Source: Candidatus Thorarchaeota archaeon (GTDB lineage: Archaea > Asgardarchaeota > Thorarchaeia > Thorarchaeales > Thorarchaeaceae). From it: a DNA stretch of 22,057 nt. Positions 6,868 through 14,688 of the stretch are shown piece by piece; within the stretch, counting starts at the first letter, position 1, and every line of letters begins with the position of its first letter. A program made the position numbers and the translations under genes. Where the stretch lies: the NCBI GenBank assembly GCA_019057595.1, contig DXJI01000038.1, positions 1 through 22,057 on the forward strand, read 5' to 3'. Below the pieces are notes generated by a model. That model did no database searches. It saw nothing but the letters and a program-made list of their open reading frames with translations, and was not told where the DNA came from.

Positions 6868-8436
6868 TCACCTGAGACTGTCACGTGAGCTTCTTGACAC
6901 CTGGTCCATCTCTCTTCTATTGTGAAATGAGTCTCTCATCAGATCTTTGTATCTTCTGATGAAGTCTTCTGCCATCAGCTGTCCACTACGCAGCATATGT
7001 ACAGTATCATGTATGGCGGTCTCGATTGACGCTGCATCTCTCTGCAGAGAATGCATCTTTGGACTGTTGGGGTAAGATGGACGCCCTTGGTCATATCTAC
7101 CAATGGTCCTGTCGAGTTCTTCACTGAATGTTTCTGGTTTCCTGTAATACTCTCCGAAAGGTGATGGTCGGGTTCGTGATGTGTCCCAATCAGATACTCG
7201 GAGTCTTGGAGCTGGTCGTCTGAGCATGTCATCATCCACATACTGAGACCGTGTGTTTGTCGATAGGAGTGAGTAAACCATTCCCTCAATCTTGAGCCTC
7301 ACTTCACTTGTATTCACGTCTTGTTGCTCGATCTTTCTGACACGCTGCATGTCGGTCTGAATATACTTGTCAAACTTCCTAGCAATTTCAACATAGTCAG
7401 GTAGGACTTTCTTAGTCTGGTCGGTGCATGAAATTTTGACATCCCCTTGCTTGAGTTTGAGAACCAGTCTCTTCCTCAACCGACCGTCCTCCTCTATAGA
7501 CTTCAGGTAGATGAGTGGGAAGTCAAAGACGGTTTCCATCTTTTTCCGGACTCGACCTGTTTCAGCTATAAAGAGAAGTCTCTTGTTGGTCAAGAATAGT
7601 GTCCCAAGTGCTTTGTCATTCTTGAGAAAATCACTACCAGTGACCTTGATCTCAGGTAGGGCACACACAGGAAGTTCTCCCACAGAGAGTTGATTGTGTT
7701 CGTAGAACGAAGTGAACTGACCCTTGTAGTACTCGAGCCCATCCAGCTGTCTTCGGACATCTTTCAGAGTTCCTCTAAGAGATTCGAGAGCTTGGTCAAC
7801 GTTCTGTTTGTAGTATATTCCCATCTCTGTTATTCTGTTTGTAATTCCTTCAACGAACGGGAACTGTGTAGGATTCCAGAGTGTATAGTCGATAAAGTCC
7901 TTCGTTTCAGCAGCCATCCTCTTGGCAGTTATCTCAGCCTGACTCGCAATCCTGTTGCTTATCGCAGGTAGTTCTTGCTGGATTCCTTCAATCTTCTCCT
8001 CTATCCAACGATAGTGGAGGAAATTGGCCATCCTGAGGGAGACTAACAGTCTCTTGGCCACGACGAGTTTGTTTGTGAACTCTCTAAGTTTGGTGTGTCC
8101 GTATTGGATGCTCATGATTGCGTGACGCATATCAAGTGCAAGTGATCTTCTTCTGTCTTCCAAGAGTACGACTCGTGAGGAATGACACCTTGGACAGATG
8201 TCCTTTGTCCTTCGACCCAAACTTAAATTCTCGGACTCACATTGTGGACATTCTTCAAACTTCTCACCAAACTCAGGGGTACCTAGAGTGTGATGACAGT
8301 CACCGCATACAGTATACTCACTTGAGTTTGATTCAAGACATCCTGAGCATATCGCAGCTCCACAGTCCTCACACATGTGAGTCGCTCTGTTGGACTGGCA
8401 GGATCTACATTTTCCAAATGAGGGGTCTTCTGTCAT
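6868..8436 (-). CDS. ESCRT-associated Zn-finger/coiled-coil/GRAM-GLUE-like/steadiness-box protein
   Basis: Domains in order over 522 residues. (1) An eight-Cys cross-brace zinc finger: Cys10/13, 22/25, 30/33, 44/47, with B-box/FYVE-like spacing. (2) A zinc ribbon, Cys63/66 and Cys81/84. (3) A helical, probably coiled-coil stretch about 95-240. (4) A PH-superfold GRAM/GLUE-like domain about 262-360, marked by GTLFLTNKRLLFI and PLIYLKSIEED, similar to the human VPS36 GLUE core. (5) A low-complexity Arg/Pro linker about 400-460. (6) A C-terminal helical hairpin 466-513 that aligns without gaps to the TSG101/Vps23 steadiness box (SIETAI, LRSGQLMAEDFIRRYKDLM, then F, R and M at matching places). 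I infer an ESCRT-I-like scaffold. ATG 8436 has a strong GGAGGT (8443-8448). The zinc finger may replace the UEV ubiquitin-binding domain; its ligand is unknown. Confidence 0.8.
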   Translation of the reverse strand: MTEDPSFGKCRSCQSNRATHMCEDCGAAICSGCLESNSSEYTVCGDCHHTLGTPEFGEKFEECPQCESENLSLGRRTKDICPRCHSSRVVLLEDRRRSLALDMRHAIMSIQYGHTKLREFTNKLVVAKRLLVSLRMANFLHYRWIEEKIEGIQQELPAISNRIASQAEITAKRMAAETKDFIDYTLWNPTQFPFVEGITNRITEMGIYYKQNVDQALESLRGTLKDVRRQLDGLEYYKGQFTSFYEHNQLSVGELPVCALPEIKVTGSDFLKNDKALGTLFLTNKRLLFIAETGRVRKKMETVFDFPLIYLKSIEEDGRLRKRLVLKLKQGDVKISCTDQTKKVLPDYVEIARKFDKYIQTDMQRVRKIEQQDVNTSEVRLKIEGMVYSLLSTNTRSQYVDDDMLRRPAPRLRVSDWDTSRTRPSPFGEYYRKPETFSEELDRTIGRYDQGRPSYPNSPKMHSLQRDAASIETAIHDTVHMLRSGQLMAEDFIRRYKDLMRDSFHNRREMDQVSRSSRDSLR

Positions 8437-8447
8437 CTAAGTACCTC

Positions 8448-8466
8448 CGGTAGGCTACTACTACCG
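8448..8466. promoter_or_regulatory. inverted repeat next to SD of the Zn-finger gene
   Basis: CGGTAG (8448-8453) and CTACCG (8461-8466) are perfect 6-bp arms with a 7-nt spacer. One arm touches the GGAGGT Shine-Dalgarno (8443-8448) of the minus-strand ESCRT-associated gene. It could be an operator, or an mRNA hairpin that tunes ribosome access. Confidence 0.35.
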
Positions 8467-8557
8467 AGGAATTATCCAAGAATAACCCGAGTATTATTCA
8501 GGAAACATCAGGATTGATACATTGTCCGTTGGCGTGGGAATGTACAGGCCATATCAG

Positions 8558-8563
8558 TTATAT
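8558..8563 (+). promoter_or_regulatory. TATA box of tldD
   Basis: TTATAT lies 41 nt before ATG 8604. Transcription would start near 8585, giving a short leader with SD AAGG (8592-8595). This supports 8604 over the upstream TTG as the start of tldD. The TATA overlaps a direct repeat ATATCAG (8551-8557, 8560-8566). Confidence 0.5.
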
Positions 8564-8603
8564 CAGATTCATCTGGATTTCGCATAATTCAAAGGCGATA
8601 TCC

Positions 8604-9989
8604 ATGGAGGACCTTGCTCAGGCTGCTATCGAGGCAGCTCTCAAGATTGGTGCTAGTTTTGCTGATGTCCGCATTGAGAACACTACCACTACGATAATAG
8701 AAATCAACGACGCCATAACAAAACAGTCGGTAGCTTCTCGAATGAAAGGTGCTGGAATCAGAGCCTTCATCGACGGAGCATGGGCATTTGCTCAGACTAC
8801 TGACCTCACCCCTGAAGGAATGCGTTCAACTGGTGAATCTGTTGCCAAGCTTGCACTAGCCACTCACGATAGAGTAGAAGAGAAGTTTGAGATTGATGGT
8901 CCCTCCTATGAAGGAACCTTCAAGATGAGTGTCAAGAAACCTTTTGCTTCAATCTCGATAGATGAAAAAATGGACTTGGTCAAGATGATTGATGACCAGG
9001 CTCGAGACTATGACGAACGCATCGTATCAACCCGCTCAATCTACGGTGAGCTGTGGTCTGAAATTATCATCGCCAATTCGCTGGGAACATATGTTTCCCT
9101 TCAAAATTCAATACCACGAATCATCTCAGTACCAACGGCTAAAGAAGGTCCGAATAGACAGAGGATGCAGAAGTCTGTGGGTGTTCGTGGAGGCTTTGAA
9201 GAGATGGAAACAGAAGCCGCTCGAAACATAGCAACAACCGCAGCCAAACTCGCGATTGACTTACTGTCTTCTGAATCAGCCAAGGGCAGAGTCTATGACG
9301 TTGTCATGGATCCAATACTGAACGGTGTCCTGACACACGAAGCCTTTGGTCACGCAGTAGAGGCCGATAATTGGCCCGCACATTCTACCGTACTTGAAGA
9401 CAAGATAGGTGAATGCATTGGTCCAGATTTCCTGAGTATCACTGATGACCCTACACTACAAGGAAAGAGGGGATCAACTGAATATGACTGGGAAGGAACC
9501 AAGACTAGAAAGCGACACCTGATCAAAGATGGCATTCTGACTGAACTCTTACACAGTCTAGAAACCTCTACAAGATTGGAAATGGAACCCAACGGGTCTG
9601 CTAGGAGCCAGTCGTTCATGCACCCTCCACTTCCTCGAATGAGCAACACCTTCATGGAGCCAAGAGACTGGGATTTTGATGAATTGATTGAGGACACAAA
9701 GACGGGCATCCTTCTCTGCAGTTTCAATTATGGATACACCCAACCAGCAAAAGGGCAGTTCATGTTTCAGGCTAGTCATGGTTACATGATTGAGAATGGT
9801 GAGAAGGGTCAGATGGTTAGAGATGTATCACTGGCAGGGAACATCCTAGAGGTTCTTCCGAAGATCGATGCCATTGGAAATGACTTTGCACTTGATGCTG
9901 GTACATGCGGAAAAGGTGGCCAGAGTGTTCCCACCATGACTGGAGGACCTCATGCTCGAATCAGAGGTGTACCTGTAGGAGGTATGTAG
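8604..9989 (+). CDS. tldD: TldD family zinc metallopeptidase
   Basis: Catalytic subunit of the heterodimeric TldD/TldE protease (peptidase U62), which degrades unfolded peptides and in bacteria matures microcins and CcdA. The metal site HEAFGH is at residues 245-250 (HExxxH). The C-terminal Cys-containing signature GTCGKGGQS and the end GVPVGGM are also typical. I use ATG 8604, giving 461 residues, because MEDLAQAAIEAALKIGASFA is the normal TldD N-terminus (two-helix start before ADVRIE) and it has TATA and SD signals. A TTG at 8514 would add 30 residues that look like non-coding sequence. The gene is followed after 1 bp by tldE, so the two subunits are co-translated. Substrates in Asgard archaea are unknown. 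Confidence 0.94.
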   Translation: MEDLAQAAIEAALKIGASFADVRIENTTTTIIEINDAITKQSVASRMKGAGIRAFIDGAWAFAQTTDLTPEGMRSTGESVAKLALATHDRVEEKFEIDGPSYEGTFKMSVKKPFASISIDEKMDLVKMIDDQARDYDERIVSTRSIYGELWSEIIIANSLGTYVSLQNSIPRIISVPTAKEGPNRQRMQKSVGVRGGFEEMETEAARNIATTAAKLAIDLLSSESAKGRVYDVVMDPILNGVLTHEAFGHAVEADNWPAHSTVLEDKIGECIGPDFLSITDDPTLQGKRGSTEYDWEGTKTRKRHLIKDGILTELLHSLETSTRLEMEPNGSARSQSFMHPPLPRMSNTFMEPRDWDFDELIEDTKTGILLCSFNYGYTQPAKGQFMFQASHGYMIENGEKGQMVRDVSLAGNILEVLPKIDAIGNDFALDAGTCGKGGQSVPTMTGGPHARIRGVPVGGM

Positions 9990-9990
9990 A

Positions 9991-11340
9991 ATGGATGAGC
10001 AACTTCTCGAGCTGGGTGAACGAGCTGTCAAAATGGCTGAGAAACTTGGAGCTGACCAAGCTGAAGCTTATGTAGGTCAATCTAATGCATTTGTCATTGA
10101 TGTGGAGAATAGTGCCATCAAGGGTGCTGAAGAACAGCGTGATGCTGGAATCGGTATTCGAACCATTGTCGACAAGAAAATTGGTTTTGCTTATGTTACC
10201 ACAATCAATGAGGACGATGTCATTGAAGCTGTGTCAAGGTCCTTTGACCTGGCAAAGGCATCAATCCCGGATCCTGAATTTGAAAGTCTTCCATCTACTA
10301 ACTCTGCATATCCTGAGGTCAAGGGACTCTTTGACAAGAGTATCAATGAATTCTCCTCAGATGAAGCAGCTGATTATGTGATACGTGTCATCGATGCTTC
10401 CAAGCAAGTCCTTGAGGGAAGAGAATATGCTATTGAAGGTGGAATCCAGACCTCATCAAGTACTAGCGCAGTTGTCAATTCGCTCGGTGTGGCAAAATCC
10501 GCGTCGAGAACCTCCATCACCCTCTATGCATTACCTATTGTGAAAGAAGGTGATGATCAGACTACCAGCTACGAGTATCAAATCTCAAGGAAGCTGAGCG
10601 ACATAGATCCAGAATGGATAGGTGAAAACGCAGCACGGCTAACCCTGAACAGTCTAGGACCGAAGACTATTGAGGGTGGTGAGATGCCAGTAGTGTTTGC
10701 TCCAATTGGAGCTAGTTCGATCCTCGGACGCGGTTTTGCAGGGGCTGTGAGTGCTGAAGAGGTCCAAAAGGGTCGTTCATATATTTCAGATGCTTTTGGT
10801 GACAAGATTGCATCCGATATTGTCAATATTACTGATGATGCGTTACTGGACTTCGGGATTGGTTCAAGGTCTTATGATGGCGAGGGACATCCAACGCAAC
10901 GTACTCAGATTATAGAGTCCGGTGTGCTCAAGAGTCTTCTACACAATTCCTACACCGCAAACAAGGATGATGTACCAAACACAGGCAATGCTAGTCGTCC
11001 ATCTTACTCTGGGCTTCCATCAATCTCCACCTCGAATTTCATACTCGCTCCTGGAAAGGGTACTCTAGATGACTTGGTATCAGAGATTGACAGGGGTGTC
11101 ATCTGTAACAGAACTGGTGATCGACCCAACATGACCACTGGCGATTTGAGTGCAATGCTCCTCGAAGGATTCTACATAGAAAAAGGCGAGATTCAACACC
11201 CTGTGAAGAACACATTGGTCGGTATCAACATGCGTGACCTTCTTCAACGAATCAGTCGAGTTGGTGAGGACACACGCAGGACCTTCTCTATGGAAACACC
11301 ATCTATAGTGATAGAGAATGCTACAGTGACTTCCGGATAA
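9991..11340 (+). CDS. tldE: TldE/PmbA family protein
   Basis: Partner of TldD in the TldD/TldE heterodimer. The 449-residue sequence has the same overall fold: N-terminal AVKMAEKLGADQAEAYVGQS, a beta-barrel middle with AGIGIRTIVDKKIGFAYV, and a C-terminal half containing GNASRPSYSGLPSISTSNF and the TGDLSAMLLEGFYIEKGEI signature. It has no HExxxH motif, as expected for the non-catalytic subunit. The ATG 9991 follows the tldD stop by 1 bp, and its SD AGGAGGT (9978-9984) sits inside the last codons of tldD, so the genes form an operon with translational coupling. Its stop TAA directly abuts the convergent argS stop. Confidence 0.94.
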   Translation: MDEQLLELGERAVKMAEKLGADQAEAYVGQSNAFVIDVENSAIKGAEEQRDAGIGIRTIVDKKIGFAYVTTINEDDVIEAVSRSFDLAKASIPDPEFESLPSTNSAYPEVKGLFDKSINEFSSDEAADYVIRVIDASKQVLEGREYAIEGGIQTSSSTSAVVNSLGVAKSASRTSITLYALPIVKEGDDQTTSYEYQISRKLSDIDPEWIGENAARLTLNSLGPKTIEGGEMPVVFAPIGASSILGRGFAGAVSAEEVQKGRSYISDAFGDKIASDIVNITDDALLDFGIGSRSYDGEGHPTQRTQIIESGVLKSLLHNSYTANKDDVPNTGNASRPSYSGLPSISTSNFILAPGKGTLDDLVSEIDRGVICNRTGDRPNMTTGDLSAMLLEGFYIEKGEIQHPVKNTLVGINMRDLLQRISRVGEDTRRTFSMETPSIVIENATVTSG

Positions 11341-13248
11341 TCACATTCGGTCCACAATGGGAATTCCCAAGACGGTCAAACAGTTTGCCATCGTGGTCTT
11401 GAATGCTCGGACAAGTGCTAATCGTGCTGCTCGGATATCTGGGTCTGCTTTCAATACCGGAGATGAGTCGTAGAACTTGCTGAATAGATTGGCCAAACAG
11501 TATCCATATGCAGTTATCCTGTTCGAAGTGAAACTGGTTCCCCATACATTCTTCTTCAAAGCCCTGGCAACTTCGAGAATCTCCTCTGGGAACCTCGCGA
11601 TCTCTTTGATTAGCTCAAACTCAGCATCAGTTGAAAGGAGGGTCAGATCTCCAGCTGAGGTTGACTCTCCAGTCACCTTTTCCAAGATTCTTTGGGCTCG
11701 TGCATGTGAGTACTGAAGATAGGGTGCAGCATCTCCGCTGAAATCAAGAGCTTCATTCCATCTGAAAGTAATTTGTCTATCTGGAGAGGTGTTGAGCATG
11801 AAGTATCGCACTGCCCCTACACCGACCTGGTTAGCCACTGTGTCTTTGAAATCATCTGATTCATCGGGATTGCGTTTGTTTACCTCTACTCTAGCGAGCT
11901 CTGTGGCTTTATCGAGTACATCGTCAACGGAATAACCTATCCAGGTTCCCTCTCTGCCAGAGAAGTCTTCACCCTCAAGACCAACAAACTCGTATGCAAT
12001 GTGGTGCGAGTTCTCGCTTTCCAGCGAATAGCCGAGAATGTCCAGAATAGTGTACACCATTTTCTGTGGATGTGCCTGACGAGAACCGATTACGTTCATC
12101 ACAAGATCGAACTTACCGAGGTCTCGCTTCTCCCCCTGGAGGTCTGTGCGCATGACCTTCTCACCATTCGGTTGAGTTTCCATGACGGAGTATTTGAACG
12201 GATCCTCGATTATTCCGAACTTCCACAGTTGCAGAGCAACATCCGCTCCGGTGTATGTCCTTGTACCATCTGACCTGAACAGGATCTTGTAGGGGTCTTT
12301 CATGTCCCTGAACTCATCAATAACTGAGAGGTCTGCAACGATACAACCTGCTTTCTCACCCTCGTCAAGTTTCAAGATGTTGTCAGACTTGAGCATCATA
12401 TTTTGAGCCATTTCCAGGATTCCACTGTGAGCTATAGCACTCTCCCACACTTGGTAGTCATGATAGATACCAAGTCTGTAGGAGGTTTCGAACTGGGCCT
12501 TGAGACACTTAGTCACCATCTCTGAACTGAGCTTGGCATCATCGCTCTGTAAGTTCTCAAGCTGCCTTGAGACCTCGCGCACCTCTTCCTGTATGGGCTC
12601 ATTTTCATCGAACAACTTCTGAACTTCTACATAGAGATGTCCCAAGAAATGGTCGTATTTGGTTTCATCATCTTCCTTCTCGACCTGCTTGAGTTTCCAT
12701 ATCACCTGTGCGATTTGTAGTCCAAGATCATTGATGTAGTCCAGTCTAACGGCATCATATCCAACCCAGTCTAAGATGTTGCATAGTGTATCTCCAAGTA
12801 TCGCGTTTCGAGCATGACCGATGTGCCATGGTTTTGATGGATTGACAGCTGGATATTCGACCAACGCCCTCTTACCCTTGAACTCACTGCTGCTCCCATA
12901 GTTCTCTCCGGTGTCAAGAACACTGCCAATGGTCAGCTCAGCAAGTTTTCCCTGTTCAAAGAAGATGTTGATGTAGGGTCCTTTTGTCTGGACTTCTCTA
13001 ATGAGAGGGTCTTTCTCTGCAAGCTTATTCAACTCTGGCAGAAGATCTGATGCGATGGCTGCAGGGTTCTTCTTGAGTTCTTTCGCGAGTGTGAATCCAA
13101 TGGTCGACGATAGGTCTCCAAGTGCTGGATCCGGAGGTCTCTCTATTGTCTTTGAGACTGTGTCATGAGGTACCGAGGCGACCTTTGCCAGCATCTTCAC
13201 CACTGACTGCTTCAGAGTATCCCAGGGGTTGCTAGATGTCAGCTTCAC
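11341..13248 (-). CDS. argS: arginyl-tRNA synthetase
   Basis: Class I synthetase that charges tRNA-Arg, 635 residues, usual length for the archaeal form. Order: N-terminal Arg-S additive domain (about 1-110) that contacts the tRNA D-loop, the catalytic Rossmann domain with NPSKPWHIGHARNAILGD (HIGH at 142-145), and a C-terminal DALR anticodon-binding helical domain starting around APYLQYSHARAQRIL. The KMSKS-equivalent loop is degenerate: SGREG at 430-434 in GEDFSGREGTW, where the archaeal form usually reads MSxRKG. ArgRS is known for a relaxed KMSK motif, so this need not impair function. The start is GTG 13248 with GGAGA (13256-13260) 7 nt upstream. It diverges from TFB and converges with tldE with zero gap. 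Confidence 0.96.
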   Translation of the reverse strand: MKLTSSNPWDTLKQSVVKMLAKVASVPHDTVSKTIERPPDPALGDLSSTIGFTLAKELKKNPAAIASDLLPELNKLAEKDPLIREVQTKGPYINIFFEQGKLAELTIGSVLDTGENYGSSSEFKGKRALVEYPAVNPSKPWHIGHARNAILGDTLCNILDWVGYDAVRLDYINDLGLQIAQVIWKLKQVEKEDDETKYDHFLGHLYVEVQKLFDENEPIQEEVREVSRQLENLQSDDAKLSSEMVTKCLKAQFETSYRLGIYHDYQVWESAIAHSGILEMAQNMMLKSDNILKLDEGEKAGCIVADLSVIDEFRDMKDPYKILFRSDGTRTYTGADVALQLWKFGIIEDPFKYSVMETQPNGEKVMRTDLQGEKRDLGKFDLVMNVIGSRQAHPQKMVYTILDILGYSLESENSHHIAYEFVGLEGEDFSGREGTWIGYSVDDVLDKATELARVEVNKRNPDESDDFKDTVANQVGVGAVRYFMLNTSPDRQITFRWNEALDFSGDAAPYLQYSHARAQRILEKVTGESTSAGDLTLLSTDAEFELIKEIARFPEEILEVARALKKNVWGTSFTSNRITAYGYCLANLFSKFYDSSPVLKADPDIRAARLALVRAFKTTMANCLTVLGIPIVDRM

Positions 13249-13564
13249 TCGATTATCTCCACACGATAGGAAATCAACATTGCTTCTTCATAAATGAAAC
13301 GCTCGCCCCCGCTCTTTAAGATGGTCTGTCTTGTATAGTATCAATGGTGAGATAGGTAATCCGACCACTTAATGGTCAAACAAACCTTTGAGAAAAACGA
13401 CAAAGGGTTTATTTACGTTAATTGTAACGCAAAGATACTCGTCCTCTTGTAGGACAGTCCACCAATGCCGCGACAAAGACAAGGGTCCTTTCGCGCCAGG
13501 AAGGGCCGACGCATTCGATCAACCTACAGCTCTGACAGCAGTGCCGCCAATATGGTGCGCCTGC
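13249..13564. promoter_or_regulatory. argS/TFB divergent region and structured TFB leader
   Basis: A 316-bp region with no convincing protein gene. It holds several inverted repeats: GACCA-CTTAA-TGGTC (13363-13377); AAACCTTTG (13382-13390) with CAAAGGGTTT (13401-13410), one bulged base; CGTTA-ATTG-TAACG (13416-13429); GTCCT-CTTGT-AGGAC (13441-13455). A likely TATA for TFB is TTTATTTA (13408-13415), giving a start near 13437 and a leader of about 130 nt. A 62-codon frame from ATG 13465 (AGGA upstream, Arg-rich) overlaps the TFB start in another frame. It might be an upstream ORF, but nothing in its sequence shows selection. The argS SD is at 13256-13260. Confidence 0.5.
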
Positions 13565-14551
13565 ATGGAGATGATTGGACTGGCCAGCAGACACACGACC
13601 CAAAAAAAGAAGGAGCGCAAAGGTTCGGCCAGCCATGTCTGTTCTGCTTGTAGTTGCGTCGATGTTTATATCGACCACACTCGTGGTGAAGTTATTTGTT
13701 CCAGTTGCGGATTAGTTCTATCAGATCATTCTATTGATATGGGCCCTGAGTGGCGTGCCTTTACGGCTGACGAGCAAAATGCCCGACAGCGTGTAGGAGG
13801 TCCCACTGATTGGAGTAAGTTTGACCAAGGTCTCACTACTACAATTGGCCGACAGAACGTTGACGCATCAGGAAGGAAGTTGACTTCGACACGAAGAGCG
13901 GAAATACACAGGCTAAGAAAATGGCAGATAAGAACCAAGGTGCATTCCTCTGACAAACGCAATCTAGCGGTTGCGATGACAGAGCTCCATAGAATAAGCT
14001 CTCAGTTGAGCATACCCTACTCAATTCGAGAGACCTCAGCCGTGATTTACAGGAAAGCCTTGAAAAAGAGGCTGACCCGTGGACGGACCATCCTAGGAAT
14101 GATTGCAGCTTCACTCTATCTTGCATGTCGTGTACATCAGGTCCCGAGACCCCTAGAGGAGATCGTGGAGCAGATACACATCACACGCAAGGAGCTAAGT
14201 CTCTGTGTTCGACTCATCCTTCGGTATCTCAACTTGAAGATACCCCACAGCAACCCTGTCGAGTTTGTTCATCGCTTCGGCACTGAACTAGATCTCCCAG
14301 GTGAGGCAAAGAAGAAGGCAATCGACATACTACAGTTAGCTAGAGAAAAGCGGCTTACCATCGGTAAGGATCCCAAGGGAATGGCGGCTGCAGCAATCTA
14401 CGTTGCTAGTATCCTCACAGGTTCTAGAAGGACCCAACTGGAGATTGCACGAACTGCTCGAGTGACTGAGGTCACTGTGCGGAACCGCTACAAGGAAATG
14501 GTCCAACGCCTTAACATTTCGACAACCGATGTTGAGGTATCAAAGAAGTAG
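13565..14551 (+). CDS. tfb: transcription initiation factor TFB
   Basis: TFIIB homologue that binds TBP-DNA and recruits RNA polymerase. Numbering from ATG 13565: the N-terminal zinc ribbon has Cys26, Cys29, Cys45 and Cys48 (ICSSCGLV), the B-reader/linker is DMGPEWRAFTADEQNARQRV followed by GGPTDWSKFDQGL, and two cyclin-like repeats fill about 115-215 and 216-315 (MIAASLYLACRVHQVPRPLE and GMAAAAIYVASILTG). A further Cys31 sits next to the ribbon. The open frame continues upstream to 13388, but those 59 codons look like leader, and 329 residues is the normal size, so I use ATG 13565 with GGTG 7 nt upstream. Asgard genomes can have several TFBs; whether this is the main one cannot be seen. A terminator hairpin follows. 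Confidence 0.94.
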   Translation: MEMIGLASRHTTQKKKERKGSASHVCSACSCVDVYIDHTRGEVICSSCGLVLSDHSIDMGPEWRAFTADEQNARQRVGGPTDWSKFDQGLTTTIGRQNVDASGRKLTSTRRAEIHRLRKWQIRTKVHSSDKRNLAVAMTELHRISSQLSIPYSIRETSAVIYRKALKKRLTRGRTILGMIAASLYLACRVHQVPRPLEEIVEQIHITRKELSLCVRLILRYLNLKIPHSNPVEFVHRFGTELDLPGEAKKKAIDILQLAREKRLTIGKDPKGMAAAAIYVASILTGSRRTQLEIARTARVTEVTVRNRYKEMVQRLNISTTDVEVSKK

Positions 14552-14563
14552 ACCACCTGAACT

Positions 14564-14590
14564 AAGGAGGGGTTAACCCCCTCCTTTCTC
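14564..14590 (+). terminator. TFB terminator hairpin
   Basis: A 9-bp perfect stem, AAGGAGGGG (14564-14572) and CCCCTCCTT (14578-14586), has a 5-nt loop and is followed by TCTC and, soon after, ATTTT. It begins 13 nt after the TFB stop codon. It is the strongest hairpin in the window. Confidence 0.7.
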
Positions 14591-14636
14591 ACATTTTCGC
14601 ACACTTCACTTCTATGAAGGCATAATTCGCCCGTCG

Positions 14637-14642
14637 TATATA
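14637..14642 (+). promoter_or_regulatory. TATA box of the longin-like gene
   Basis: TATATA lies 47 nt before ATG 14689, between the TFB terminator and the next gene. Transcription should start near 14664, giving a leader of about 25 nt with a weak GAGTG. Confidence 0.6.
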
Positions 14643-14688
14643 GGCTTATCATCAAAGATTATGACACTAGGGACAGAGTGAAAATACC

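Noticed and set aside
6450..6884. 144-codon open frame antisense to the ESCRT-III gene
   Set aside because: Ser/Ala-rich shadow of the real gene in the other strand, with no start signal.
8292..8409. True FYVE domain
   Set aside because: Spacing is close, but the basic R(R/K)HHCR lipid-binding signature and the leading WxxD are absent, so I only call a treble-clef type finger.
8514..8603. In-frame TTG extension of tldD by 30 codons
   Set aside because: The sequence does not look like TldD, and a TATA (8558-8563) and SD (8592-8595) lie inside it; ATG 8604 gives the family N-terminus.
9350..9779. Overlapping antisense open frames inside tldD
   Set aside because: They cover the conserved HExxxH and later regions of tldD and show no domain of their own.
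13388..13564. 59-codon N-terminal extension of TFB
   Set aside because: No similarity to TFB, odd composition, and it contains the TATA and inverted repeats of the leader; 329 residues from ATG 13565 is the usual size.
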